From assembly GCA_963810755.1 (NCBI GenBank), contig CAWEOP010000001.1, forward strand, positions 1 to 64,000: DNA of 64,000 bases, read 5' to 3'. Shown piece by piece: positions 1 to 7,579 of this stretch. A program made the position numbers and the translations under genes. The DNA comes from FEN-1219 sp963810755 (GTDB lineage Bacteria; Pseudomonadota; Gammaproteobacteria; Steroidobacterales; Rariloculaceae). The notes beneath the pieces are model-generated. The model made no database searches. It was not told the origin of the DNA and was given only the letters and a program-made list of their open reading frames with translations. Position 1 is the first letter of the stretch. Every line of letters begins with the position of its first letter.

Positions 1-63
1 GGTGATGGATAAAGTGCCAAGGCACATGCGGCAACGCGCCGCGGCTGAACCGGGACGTTATGC
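1..63 (+). repeat. attC site, left part cut by window edge
   Basis: The window opens inside an attC. The central GGTGATGGATAAAGTGCC segment, the L' box CGGCTGAACCGG and the R' core GTTATGC (57-63) are present; the R'' half lies outside the window. Confidence 0.85.
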
Positions 64-104
64 GCTAAACCGGCGTGTGCCCGGCCGTTCGCTCGGAGAA
101 TCGC

Positions 105-755
105 ATGCGACCTCGTAGTGAGTGGATTAGTGGTGCCTTCAAAGCGATCGCGACCTTCTGCATCGGCGCCGAGGCGCTAGCGGCGGATCCACCTGGGACT
201 ACTCGCTCCGCCGAGCATCCGTGGGTGATCCTATGCAGCCAAAAGCTTTGCGTTAGCAAAGAACAGGCTGCGACCGATCTATTTCTCGAAATGGAGATGA
301 TGTCTACTCAGGACCCGGTTGCGAGGCCGTTTGGGCTCCAGTTGCGCGACGCGCGTGCGTTTTTCGCTTTTCTCGAAGAGTGGCGCGTAGCAGACGCGCA
401 GATTCGACGCCGTGCGCAACGGAACCTGTGCGCGCAAAGGGCGTCGATCACGTCATACGCTGATCTGGCGACGGCCTTGGCCGAACGAAAACAGGCCATC
501 ACTCAATTCAGAAGCGATTCTCTTGTGAAATTGAACCATTCGTTGTCGAGCGACGGTCGTGCTCGCATCGACGCTGAGATTGAGCGACGTCGGAACAGCG
601 GCTGGGTGGACTCTGATGGTGCAATGCACGCGGAGCTCAAACACATAGAACCGGCCGACTCCTTAGCGAAAACGTGCGAGAGAACATACGAAACGGCCGA
701 ACACCCTGTTGGCGTACGCGCAAAACAACCGGTTGCAGCGGACGGTGATGGATAA
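105..755 (+). CDS. Cassette-encoded secreted protein, unknown family
   Basis: Predicted 216 aa protein; the family is not recognised. The ATG at 105 is chosen over the one at 75 because GGAG lies about 7 nt upstream and the protein then starts with a plausible signal peptide (hydrophobic residues about 8-26, cleavage after ALA before ADPP). The mature part is polar and mostly helix-like with scattered cysteines (ILCSQKLC, NLCAQ, KTCER). The reading frame runs into the following attC and stops at the TAA of its GATAAA segment, so the last ten or so residues are encoded by the recombination site. It is the first full cassette of the window. Export is inferred; function is unknown. Confidence 0.65.
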   Translation: MRPRSEWISGAFKAIATFCIGAEALAADPPGTTRSAEHPWVILCSQKLCVSKEQAATDLFLEMEMMSTQDPVARPFGLQLRDARAFFAFLEEWRVADAQIRRRAQRNLCAQRASITSYADLATALAERKQAITQFRSDSLVKLNHSLSSDGRARIDAEIERRRNSGWVDSDGAMHAELKHIEPADSLAKTCERTYETAEHPVGVRAKQPVAADGDG

Positions 756-806
756 AGTGCCAAGACACACACGACAGCGCGCCGCCGCTGAACCCGGACG
801 TTCGGC
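720..806 (+). repeat. attC site (87 bp)
   Basis: R'' GCAAAAC (720-726), L'' CCGGTTGCAGCGG, L' box CCGCTGAACCCGG, R' GTTCGGC (800-806). Both terminal cores are slightly off consensus, which may lower recombination. It terminates the secreted-protein cassette. Confidence 0.85.
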
Positions 807-840
807 GACATCGGTTCGAGCATCGCAGCGCTGAGCGAGC

Positions 841-869
841 TTGCCGGTCATACGCCACCGGCGTATAGT
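841..869 (+). promoter_or_regulatory. Promoter of the toxin-antitoxin cassette
   Basis: TTGCCG (841-846) and TATAGT (864-869) are separated by 17 bp and resemble sigma70 -35 and -10 boxes. Transcription would start around 876-877, at or one base before the toxin ATG (877), implying a leaderless mRNA. The placement just after the attC R' core makes this cassette independent of an upstream integron promoter. Confidence 0.6.
850..866. promoter_or_regulatory. Palindromic operator in the TA promoter
   Basis: A perfect inverted repeat ATACGCC-ACC-GGCGTAT lies between and partly over the -35/-10 boxes. Such palindromes are the usual binding sites of HTH antitoxins that autorepress their operon. Binding by the downstream antitoxin is inferred. 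Confidence 0.6.
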
Positions 870-876
870 CCGTCTC

Positions 877-1191
877 ATGTTCACGTTCGTCGAGTCGTCC
901 GCCTTCGAGCGGATCTGTCCAGCCTATTTGGACGATGACGAGTACGCGGAGCTACAGCAGTTCATGATGCAGAACCCAGAAGCGGGTCAGTTAGTCCGCG
1001 GTTCGGGAGGCGTGCGAAAGCTTCGATGGGCGCGTTCTGGTATGGGTAAACGAGGTGGGCTGAGAGTGATCTACTTCGTTCGATACGAACCGAACGAATT
1101 CTGGATGTTATCGATGTACGCGAAGGCGACTCATGACACTGTGCCTGGGCATGTTCTGAAGCAATTGTTGGAGGCGTTTCGAAATGGCTAG
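877..1191 (+). CDS. higB: RelE/HigB-type toxin
   Basis: A 104 aa protein of the RelE/HigB (Gp49-like) toxin family, which cleaves mRNA at the ribosome. Family-like features are the central GVRKLRWARSGMGKRGG segment (basic, about residues 45-61) followed by a hydrophobic strand RVIYFVRY and a short helix at the C end. A longer TTG start at 841 is possible but would overlap the promoter, so ATG 877 is preferred. The stop overlaps the antitoxin start by 8 bp, the order toxin then antitoxin being that of higBA. Toxin-antitoxin cassettes are well known to stabilise large chromosomal integrons against loss; that role here is inferred. Confidence 0.85.
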   Translation: MFTFVESSAFERICPAYLDDDEYAELQQFMMQNPEAGQLVRGSGGVRKLRWARSGMGKRGGLRVIYFVRYEPNEFWMLSMYAKATHDTVPGHVLKQLLEAFRNG

Positions 1192-1498
1192 GAAACTCAC
1201 TGGAAAAGCACTGGCCGAATTCGAGGCTGGCCGTGATGTGTGGCAAGAAGTGCTTGAAGGCGTGCGGGAAATCAAAGCTGGTCGCGGGAAGCGAACGAAA
1301 GTGCAGCCGAAGTCCCAAGTGGTTCGCGTTCGGCTTAGGAGCGGCCTGTCGCAAGCGCAGTTCGCTGCAGCACTCGGTGTATCAAAACGTACGCTTGAGC
1401 AGTGGGAGCAGGGTCGCCGCAAACCTTCGGGGGCGGCGAAGACGCTGTTGAAAATTGCCGAGCGTCATCCAGAAGTGTTGGTAGAGGTTGCAGCCTGA
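1184..1498 (+). CDS. higA: HigA-type HTH antitoxin
   Basis: A 104 aa protein with an Xre/Cro-type helix-turn-helix at about residues 53-80 (GLSQAQFAAALGVSKRTLEQ). The N-terminal half is charged and probably contacts the toxin. Start at 1184 overlaps the toxin stop, indicating translational coupling and one mRNA. The product should neutralise the RelE/HigB-type toxin and repress the promoter at the palindrome 850-866; both are family knowledge plus inference. It closes the cassette about 20 bp before the attC at 1521. Confidence 0.88.
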   Translation: MARKLTGKALAEFEAGRDVWQEVLEGVREIKAGRGKRTKVQPKSQVVRVRLRSGLSQAQFAAALGVSKRTLEQWEQGRRKPSGAAKTLLKIAERHPEVLVEVAA

Positions 1499-1520
1499 CA
1501 CCATCCAGCTCATCGCAATC

Positions 1521-1607
1521 GCCGAACAAGCAGTTGCAGCGGACGGTGATGGATAAAGTGCCAAGTCACACGCGGCAGCGCGCGGCCGCTGAACCGGGAC
1601 GTTAGGC
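1521..1607 (+). repeat. attC site (87 bp)
   Basis: R'' GCCGAAC (1521-1527), L'' box with GTTGCAGCGG, L' GCCGCTGAACCGGG, R' GTTAGGC (1601-1607). Standard 87-bp class; closes the toxin-antitoxin cassette. Confidence 0.92.
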
Positions 1608-1728
1608 GCAACATGTGCAACCTTCCATTTACCGTTGCACAAGCATCGCTGTTTTCGGTTCGCTTGTCGCATCGCCGCTGAGGTGGCTAGCATGATCAGC
1701 CCAGGTCACTGCTCAATGGGGAGAGAGC

Positions 1729-2061
1729 ATGAAACTCAAAGTCACGACCAGCCACTTCAAAGACAAACGTGAAGCCATTCGAGAGATATCGGACGCGGGT
1801 TGGTGGCCCATCTCGTGGCGAGATGCCCCGGGCGAAGTGTATGGCGCCCACAAGCACGATGCAGATCAGACCCTCTACCTCATCGAGGGCTTCATGGAGT
1901 TGGGCGTTGGCTCCGACATTTATCGCCTCAATCCCGGAGACAAGCTCGAGCTCCCGGCGTTCACGGTGCATTCGGCCAAAATGCCGAGCGGCGCCACATA
2001 CATCATCGGCATGCCCAAGGTAGACCTTCTGTCGGAGCACATACTCACACCAGATGCATAA
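1729..2061 (+). CDS. Cupin-domain protein
   Basis: A 110 aa single-domain cupin. The first cupin motif is visible as HKHDADQTLYLIEG around residues 40-55 with a following glycine, and the second around residues 70-85 (NPGDKLELPAFTVHSAKM). The histidines suggest a metal site, but enzyme and sensor cupins look alike at this size, so no substrate is proposed. A strong ribosome site GGGGAGAG sits just before the ATG at 1729. It is the only gene of its cassette. A weak promoter-like pair (TTGTCG about 1664, TAGCAT about 1688) lies upstream. Confidence 0.85.
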   Translation: MKLKVTTSHFKDKREAIREISDAGWWPISWRDAPGEVYGAHKHDADQTLYLIEGFMELGVGSDIYRLNPGDKLELPAFTVHSAKMPSGATYIIGMPKVDLLSEHILTPDA

Positions 2062-2174
2062 CTGAGGTAAGCCGATCAACGAGAGGTTGCGACGGACGGT
2101 CTGCAAGCAGCATCGGAAACTACGGCGGGACGAGTATCAATGAGGGCATCTGTGCCGATGCGCACGTCGCAGTC

Positions 2175-2261
2175 GCCTAACAAGCAGTTGCAGCGGACCG
2201 TGATGGATAAAGTGCCAAGTCACACGCGGCAGCGCGCGGCCGCTGAACCGGGACGTTATGC
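2175..2261 (+). repeat. attC site (87 bp)
   Basis: R'' GCCTAAC (2175-2181), L'' GTTGCAGCGG, L' CCGCTGAACCGGG, R' GTTATGC (2255-2261). Very close to the site at 1521, differing mainly in the terminal cores. Confidence 0.92.
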
Positions 2262-2353
2262 GCAATCGACACGGAACCGCGGTGATTCATGTCGACAGTA
2301 TTCGGTTCGTGTCGCTGTTCTCGTGACTCACGAGGTTTGTGGAGAGCGTCCCA

Positions 2354-2713
2354 ATGAAAATGAACCGTCTAATACCTATGCTGCCCGTGAAGAGCATGCC
2401 GGCGAGCGTCGAGTTCTACCAGAAACTCGGATTCAGCGTCGAGCAACGGAATGACGATTGGGGTTGGGCCATGCTCCGCTTTGACGAGTGTCGCCTGATG
2501 GTGGATCAATCGATCAACCTTCATCCGGACACGCCTCGCCAATCGGTCCTCTACTTGTATCCGGAGAACATCGTGGAGTATCACGCGCAGGTGCGAAGGA
2601 ACGGACTGGATGTCCCCGACTTGGACGTCACGTTCTACGGCATGACCGAGTTTCGACTCGATGATCCGGATGGCAATCGGTTGTGGATCGGGCAGAACCG
2701 TGCCAGCGCATAA
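2354..2713 (+). CDS. VOC-family (glyoxalase/bleomycin-resistance fold) protein
   Basis: A 119 aa single vicinal-oxygen-chelate domain: IPMLPVKSMPASVEFYQKLG at residues 6-25 is the usual opening strand and helix, and FRLDDPDGNRLWIGQ near the end is the closing motif with a DPDGN turn. Start ATG 2354 has GGAGAG about 8 nt upstream; an in-frame GTG at 2339 is less likely. The stop codon TAA is supplied by the R'' core of the next attC. Members bind or modify small molecules (bleomycin-like drugs, fosfomycin, dioxygenase substrates); the ligand cannot be read from sequence. Confidence 0.85.
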   Translation: MKMNRLIPMLPVKSMPASVEFYQKLGFSVEQRNDDWGWAMLRFDECRLMVDQSINLHPDTPRQSVLYLYPENIVEYHAQVRRNGLDVPDLDVTFYGMTEFRLDDPDGNRLWIGQNRASA

Positions 2714-2833
2714 CAAGCAGTTGCAGCGGAACGTGACACGGCATCGCGGGCGCGGCGCAAGTGCGTCATCGCATTGTGCACATGCGCCGCGCTGGACAGC
2801 GCAGCGCGCGGCCGCTGAACTGCGGCGATAGGC
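2708..2833 (+). repeat. attC site, long class (126 bp)
   Basis: R'' GCATAAC (2708-2714) and L''/L' boxes are intact; R' reads GATAGGC (2827-2833) where GTTAGGC is expected, so the crossover triplet GTT is mutated. The middle is replaced by a GC-rich inner hairpin (GGCGCAAG ... GCGCCGCGC), giving 126 bp as in the sites at 5596 and 8845. Confidence 0.85.
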
Positions 2834-2875
2834 GGCAACCTGTGCGTGCAGCCTTGATCGCGTTGCTCCAGCGGG

Positions 2876-3941
2876 GTGCGATGCTCAACGGCCGTATCAG
2901 CACGCGAAGGCCACTGGCATCGCAACGGAGCGAGATTGAACCTCATTCGCCGGTTTCTTGTCGCACTCGTCTGCCGAATCGCTCGGGTCGACGTACGCAG
3001 TGTAACCAAGGCGGGTTATGAGCAGGCGAGCGCCGGCATTGATTTCGGCGGCACTCAGGTCGGTGCCTACAACGACTCGGTGACACTCGCGATTCAAGAG
3101 TCGGAGCGGAACCGGCTCAGCACGACGCTTCGTGAATTCGCCGCTGAGCACGACCTTCAGTTCTTTGATTTCCGCCAGGGATCGTCGAGCTTTCCCGTGC
3201 GCCGCATGGCGGTGCTCTCTCCGCGCGGCTTGCACGTTCACGCCGACATGATCACCGGGAACAGTCCCGCAACGGGCAAGGTGCCTATACCATCGTCAGT
3301 CATTCTCGTGGCCAGCACATTCGCCAATCAGGACGAATGGCCCCCGGTGCTTCGGGCCCTCGACGCCATATTGCGCACGCAACGGCCCGACAAGACAGGA
3401 CCCGAATCCCTGGCGCGCGTGGAGGCGATCAACGTGGCGGATCTTGAGTCCTGGACGCGGCGGACTCCAGGGGAGCAACACGCTCGGCTCGCCGGTAACT
3501 CAGAGCGGGAAGAAGCGCAACCGCTGATAAAGTGCATCGTCGATGACTTCCGCCGCGCGCACGGGCACATCGAGGGCTTAGTGGTCACTGAAGAGCCGGG
3601 CATCTATCACGGCGGAGAGTGGGTGATCGATGTGACGCATCCGTTCATCTTGGACCGCCGGACTCTGCCTCGCGAGCATCTCGGCGTGCGGGTACACGCC
3701 GGATCGCAGCTTCCGCTGCCGCCTGAATTTGCGAACCAGCATCATCCCGACGGATACGCATGGTCACTGCCGAATTACGAACGATTCGTCGATCGTGGCG
3801 CAAACGATTCGTCAGCGACTGGGCAATCCCACGATGAGTCGCGCCGAGATGCTTCATGCGTTGATTGGTACGCCATTCGAAGACTTCGTCGCGCATTGTA
3901 GCGAATCGGTTAAGAAGGGCTTCATCCCGCCCTTCGAGTAA
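2876..3941 (+). CDS. Cassette protein of unknown family, frame shift near the C end
   Basis: The main frame runs 2876-3901, but the last part reads as protein-like in a second frame to 3941 (LGNPTMSRAEMLHALIG, then GTPFEDFVAHCSES). Joining NYERFVDR to VAQTIRQRLG by a one-base shift at about 3790-3800 gives a continuous product of roughly 350 aa. No family was recognised. Visible parts: a beta-rich middle (GSSSFPVRRMAVLSPRGLHV, HADMITGNSP) and a segment GLVVTEEPGIYHGGEWVIDV. The true start is unsure; the first 40-50 residues are arginine-rich and may be non-coding. It fills its cassette alone and lacks a signal peptide. Whether the shift is real or a read error is open. Confidence 0.5.
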
Positions 3942-3956
3942 TCGTGTGGAAATGCC

Positions 3957-4043
3957 GCCTAACAAGCAGTTGCAGCAGACGGTCATGGATAAAGTGCCAA
4001 GGCACATAGGTAAGCACGCCGCCGCTGAACTGCGGCGTTATGC
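3957..4043 (+). repeat. attC site (87 bp)
   Basis: R'' GCCTAAC (3957-3963), L'' GTTGCAGCAG (one change), L' CCGCTGAACTGCGG, R' GTTATGC (4037-4043). Confidence 0.9.
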
Positions 4044-4055
4044 GGCCCTCAATCC

Positions 4056-4473
4056 ATGCGATATCTGCGCGTAGAGCCTGGTGGTGAGTTAGCTCCGTAC
4101 GATGGCGCACGTCCTTTTCGCGCCGTGGTCGTCGTCGAAGCAATGGTCTCCCCCGAGTGGCAGTTTGCCGCTAGCGAATGGCTAGTCTCGTCTGGATGCC
4201 GGTATATGCTCGCGTGGGGACGCAACTGCTCGAGTTGGGACGATTCGATTGAAATCGCCAGCGCCGCCGCGACCGACTCTGGCGAGTTGCGCGAGTCGGA
4301 ACTCGTGATGACAACCTGGCACGAGCACGAGTCGGCTGGCCGAAGTGTTTGAATTTGCCAAACGCTTCGCCGTTCTCGCGAACACGCAGGTTAGTCTTTT
4401 CGAGACGCTGGTGTTTCACGTTTCCGTGGTAGATCGAGGCGAGGAGTACCGTGAGCTTTACGCAGCCGCATAA
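4056..4473 (+). CDS. Small cassette protein of unknown family, frame shifted
   Basis: Begins ATG 4056, 12 nt after the R' core. The first frame ends at 4352, yet the next frame continues with protein-like sequence (AEVFEFAKRFAVLANTQVSL ... EEYRELYAAA) and stops at 4471-4473, inside the R'' core of the next attC. A single extra base at about 4331-4336 explains it; the repaired product is about 138 aa. Visible features: an alternating hydrophobic strand FRAVVVVEA near residue 21 and a Trp/Cys-rich middle (GCRYMLAWGRNCSSWDDS). I do not recognise the family. Ending exactly at the attC core, as other cassettes do, supports the repaired reading. Confidence 0.5.
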
Positions 4474-4554
4474 CAACCGGTTGCAGCGAGCGGTGATGGA
4501 TAAAGTTCCAAGGCACGTGCGCCATCGCGCCGCCGCTGAACCGGGACATTAGCC
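4468..4554 (+). repeat. attC site (87 bp)
   Basis: R'' GCATAAC (4468-4474), L'' CCGGTTGCAGCG, L' CCGCTGAACCGGG, R' ATTAGCC (4548-4554), where the crossover G of GTT is changed to A. Confidence 0.88.
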
Positions 4555-4559
4555 GTCAC

Positions 4560-5057
4560 ATGGCCGTATTGCGCGCGAGCTTTCTGGTCGGTGGCATCGG
4601 GGCAGTCGTCTCAATGCCGCTCCTTCTGATGCTGATTCTGTTGTATCGAAGGTCGGGTCATGCGCTCTTCTTCTTGGCGTCGCCGATAATAATCTTCGTG
4701 CTTGCGGCATGCACATTCGTGGTGGCTTACAGACTTCTTCCTTTCGAGCGCCGGGCAAGGTACGCCGGCGCCGTCGCAGGCGTGCTCACATTCATGACGT
4801 ACATCGTCATCTGCGACAGCACCTTTAACCTTCATACCGGCTTCAGGGGATATCCACTGTTCTTTCCGTATCTTGGATCTTTCGTTTTATTTGGCTGGAT
4901 ACCTATTTTCGGGGGAATTTTGCGGGCACAAAGGCGGAGAGATTCCTCGACAGCGCGAACGGCTAACAACCGGTTGCAGCGGACGGTGATGGATAAAGTG
5001 CCAAGGCACGTAGGGCAGCGCGCCGCCGCTGAACCGGAACGTTATGCGTCACGTTAA
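4560..5057 (+). CDS. Small integral membrane protein with an attC-encoded tail
   Basis: A 165 aa protein with about four membrane segments (roughly residues 5-28, 35-57, 68-88 and 100-120), family not recognised. Its ATG lies 5 nt after the R' core. There is no stop before the following attC; the frame passes through the whole site (NNRLQRTVMDKVPRHVGQ...) and ends 10 nt beyond it, so the last 30 residues are attC-encoded. The same open frame exists in sibling sites. The natural protein may end in this tail, which is unlike any membrane-protein tail and may be tolerated rather than functional. Confidence 0.6.
   Translation: MAVLRASFLVGGIGAVVSMPLLLMLILLYRRSGHALFFLASPIIIFVLAACTFVVAYRLLPFERRARYAGAVAGVLTFMTYIVICDSTFNLHTGFRGYPLFFPYLGSFVLFGWIPIFGGILRAQRRRDSSTARTANNRLQRTVMDKVPRHVGQRAAAEPERYASR
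4961..5047 (+). repeat. attC site (87 bp)
   Basis: R'' GGCTAAC (4961-4967), L'' CCGGTTGCAGCGG, L' CCGCTGAACCGG, R' GTTATGC (5041-5047). L'' and L' pair perfectly apart from the extra G. Confidence 0.93.
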
Positions 5058-5093
5058 CATTGGATGCACCCTTGAAGGGCAGTGGAGCGAACC

Positions 5094-5594
5094 ATGAAAA
5101 CTCTCGTCGCTGTCATTCTGGCATTTCTTTCAGTGTCCGCAGGCGCACAGACTCCAACGCTCGAGACGCAGAACGAGCAAGTCGTGCGCCGGTACATTGA
5201 AGCGTTCAACCGAGGTGATGCGAAGGCGGCGGCCGCGGAGTTCGCGGCAGACGCAGCTAACTTCGGGCGTTCTGTCGGTCGCGAGGGCTTCGAGGAGCGC
5301 ATGAAGGATATCCTCGCCACGTTCCCCGATTGGCACTGGGACATAGTGGATATCGTCACGTCCGGAGACAACGTGGTTGTGCGCATGAACGTCACAGGAA
5401 CTCATCTGGGAGTGGGGAAAATGCGACTGAATGGGATGCCAGTCGGTGCAACTGCGACCGGGAAACGATTCGAGATTACCCACATGCATTGGTTCACGTT
5501 GCGCAACGGCCAGATCGTTGACCATCAGGCGAACCGCGACGACCTGGGCTTGCTTCGTCAACTCGGCCTTCTGTCGTTGGCCGCGACGCAGTGA
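5094..5594 (+). CDS. Exported SnoaL-like (ester cyclase) protein
   Basis: A 166 aa protein with a signal peptide (MKTLVAVILAFLSVSAGAQ, cleavage near residue 19) and one NTF2/SnoaL-like domain: RRYIEAFNRGDAKAAAAEFA at about 33-52, FPDWHWDIVDIVTSGDNVVV around 78-97, and HMHWFTLRNGQIVDHQANRD near the end. This is the pattern of the SnoaL-like ester cyclase group, whose members outside polyketide pathways are mostly uncharacterised. Start ATG 5094 follows GTGGAG; an upstream GTG (5082) is less likely because it would spoil the signal peptide. Periplasmic location is inferred. Confidence 0.85.
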   Translation: MKTLVAVILAFLSVSAGAQTPTLETQNEQVVRRYIEAFNRGDAKAAAAEFAADAANFGRSVGREGFEERMKDILATFPDWHWDIVDIVTSGDNVVVRMNVTGTHLGVGKMRLNGMPVGATATGKRFEITHMHWFTLRNGQIVDHQANRDDLGLLRQLGLLSLAATQ

Positions 5595-5595
5595 C

Positions 5596-5721
5596 GCATA
5601 ACTACCGGTTGCAGCGGACGGTCATGCCGCAACGCGAGCGCGCCGCGAGCGTGTCATTCCACTTTGCGTTCAGGGCGCGCTTCACACGGCATCGCGCCGC
5701 CGCTGAACCGGAACGTTATGC
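5596..5721 (+). repeat. attC site, long class (126 bp)
   Basis: R'' GCATAAC (5596-5602), L'' CCGGTTGCAGCGG, L' CCGCTGAACCGG, R' GTTATGC (5715-5721). The central segment is an alternative GC-rich inner hairpin, diverged from those at 2708 and 8845 but of identical total length. Confidence 0.88.
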
Positions 5722-5994
5722 GGTGACGCCGAGTTCTCGAGAGGGGAAAGGCGAGCGAACCGCGGCGCGCAGTCGTTTGCCCCAGTAATCGCAGCGCGGC
5801 GTCGCCAGCCGCAGCACGCCCGTCGAGCAACCTCGCGTCGGCGGAGTCGAAGCCGATGCGGTAGCAAGGACTCACGGACCGCGGCTCGACGCGAGCCACG
5901 GGAGGGCGCTTCAGAAGCGCGGCGCCTGCGAAATCCGCGGCGCTTCGTCTAGAATCGATGTCTGCGGCGCACAAGAGTTCTACGGGGGCGAACC
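5722..5994. other. Leader of the membrane-protein cassette, no gene seen
   Basis: These 273 bp separate the attC from the next gene, far more than the 10-120 bp usual here. The stretch is GC-rich with repeated CGCGGC words. A TAGAAT box (5950-5955) with a poor -35 match (TGCGAA, 5927-5932) could be a cassette promoter. A minus-strand open frame here has arginine-rich, unconvincing sequence. Confidence 0.4.
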
Positions 5995-6738
5995 ATGTCC
6001 AGCGTGACAGCCGAATACGTCGTTCGAAGAAGCCTGCGTCCTTCCTTCTACTTCTGGATCGCCGTCGTCATGGCGCTCTATGTCTTCGGTGGCTTCAGCC
6101 TCGCGGCATTGCAGCGCTATCTGCTCGCGGACCCGAGGGTTCGGCCGGCAGCCGTGCACTTGCACGGCATCACTTTCATCAGCTGGATGACACTACTTGT
6201 GGTCCAGTCCTGGCTCATTAACGTGAAGAACGTTGCACTGCATCGGAGCCTGGGCACGTTCGGCATCGCGCTCGGCACCGCGGTGCTGTGCACCGGCGCG
6301 CTGATCACGGTGGTCGGCATGGGCGGCGCCAACCCCGCGGTGCCGTTCTTCTACGATCTGATGTACCTCTCGCTGATGGCGCTCGCCGGCTTCGGCGTCC
6401 TGTTCACGCTCGCGATGCGCAGTGTGCGTGACCCGGAGAACCATCGGCGGCTCATTCTATTCGCCACGATTCCGCTGCTGCCCCCCGGCATCAATCGTAC
6501 GTATCAGGTGCTCGGTCAGCTCGATTACCTGCCGGTGCTCGCCACGTACCTGACGATGATGGCCATCGCCGCCGCGATCCTGATCCACGACTGGCGTACG
6601 AACCGCAGACTTACGTTCGCTTCGAAGATCGGCGGAGCCATCGTTTTCGGCCAGGCGCTGCTGCACCTGCCGATCACGAGATCGCATGCGTTTGCCGAAG
6701 TGGCGAGCTTTGTGCAGAGTCTCGCGCGCTACCCGTAG
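5995..6738 (+). CDS. Polytopic membrane protein, DUF2306-like
   Basis: A 247 aa protein with about six to seven membrane segments, the first at roughly residues 18-40. Histidines at the ends of helices (VHLHGITFISWM about 54-65, LHRSLGTFG about 82-90, PENHRRLILF about 147-156) resemble the DUF2306/cytochrome-b561-like layout, where such histidines may bind haem; that is inference. A related membrane protein is encoded at 17438. GGGGGCG before the ATG serves as ribosome site. The cassette is unusually long (about 1.2 kb), with 137 bp of apparently non-coding DNA between stop and attC. Confidence 0.7.
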   Translation: MSSVTAEYVVRRSLRPSFYFWIAVVMALYVFGGFSLAALQRYLLADPRVRPAAVHLHGITFISWMTLLVVQSWLINVKNVALHRSLGTFGIALGTAVLCTGALITVVGMGGANPAVPFFYDLMYLSLMALAGFGVLFTLAMRSVRDPENHRRLILFATIPLLPPGINRTYQVLGQLDYLPVLATYLTMMAIAAAILIHDWRTNRRLTFASKIGGAIVFGQALLHLPITRSHAFAEVASFVQSLARYP

Positions 6739-6875
6739 TGAAGGCGCGGCGGCGGGACGAGCGCGACGGTCGACGAAGTGGTTCGATTCAACCATCGACC
6801 GGCCTATGAGCGCTGGTCTATGTCGTCGATATATTTTGGTTCAGTGACTTCGCGCTCTAGAGATTGTGGGTTGGC

Positions 6876-6962
6876 GCCTAACAAGCAGTTGCAGCGGACC
6901 GTGACGGACAAAGTGCCAAGTAACAAGCGGCCGCGCGCGGCCGCTAAACTGCGGCGTTAGCC
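6876..6962 (+). repeat. attC site (87 bp)
   Basis: R'' GCCTAAC (6876-6882), L'' GTTGCAGCGG, L' CCGCTAAACTGCGG (one change), R' GTTAGCC (6956-6962). Confidence 0.9.
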
Positions 6963-6984
6963 GAACATCCAATGGAGCTCGCTC

Positions 6985-7431
6985 GTGGCTGACGTCATCG
7001 GAATCGATCACATCTACATAACCGTGTCTGATCTTGAGGCATCAGAACAGTTCTACGACCGGGTGATGATCGACGTCCTCGCCTTCCGCAAGAACAAGTT
7101 CAGTGTCGCGGGCGACCCGCACATTCAGTACTTCAATCGACACTTCGGCTTTGTGCTAAGACCGTCCCGCGCGTCCGCGAAACACGACCCTTACTCTCCG
7201 GGGCTGCATCACTTCTGCCTGCGTGTCGATTCCTCGGCTGATGTTTATGCGGTTGCGAATCAACTTCGCGCCCTCGGAGTCAACGCCACAGAACCAAAGT
7301 TATATCCAGAGTACGCGAGCGACTACGTGGCAACCTTCTTTGAAGGCCCGGATGGTATTCGTCTAGAGGTTACCAACTACCGGCAAGAGCGGAGGGAACG
7401 CCATGATCACTGGCATCACGGCGCCGGCTAA
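6985..7431 (+). CDS. VOC-family protein
   Basis: A 148 aa vicinal-oxygen-chelate protein. IDHIYITVSDLEASEQFYDR (residues 6-25) is the first beta-alpha unit with an early histidine; GLHHFCLRVDSSADVYAVAN (about 73-92) starts the second module, and FEGPDGIRLEVTNY closes it with a glutamate typical of a metal ligand. These His and Glu positions fit a metal-dependent glyoxalase/dioxygenase-like active site. A GTG start at 6985 follows TGGAGC. The TAA stop lies in the R'' core of the next attC. Substrate unknown. Confidence 0.85.
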   Translation: MADVIGIDHIYITVSDLEASEQFYDRVMIDVLAFRKNKFSVAGDPHIQYFNRHFGFVLRPSRASAKHDPYSPGLHHFCLRVDSSADVYAVANQLRALGVNATEPKLYPEYASDYVATFFEGPDGIRLEVTNYRQERRERHDHWHHGAG

Positions 7432-7512
7432 CGACCGGTTGCAGCGGACGGTGATGGATAAAGTGCCAAGGCACATACGGCAGCGCGCCGCCGCTGAACC
7501 GGAACGTTATGC
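7426..7512 (+). repeat. attC site (87 bp)
   Basis: R'' GGCTAAC (7426-7432), L'' CCGGTTGCAGCGG, L' CCGCTGAACCGG, R' GTTATGC (7506-7512). Near-ideal copy. Confidence 0.93.
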
Positions 7513-7579
7513 GAGAGAGTGGGTCGGTGCGTCGTGGCCGGCGCAAGAGACTGTCGCAGCAATCTAGGGGGAAGACGCA

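Noticed and set aside
5654..5974. A 106-codon minus-strand frame in the leader before 5995
   Set aside because: Overlaps an attC and is arginine-rich; no homologous pattern recognised.
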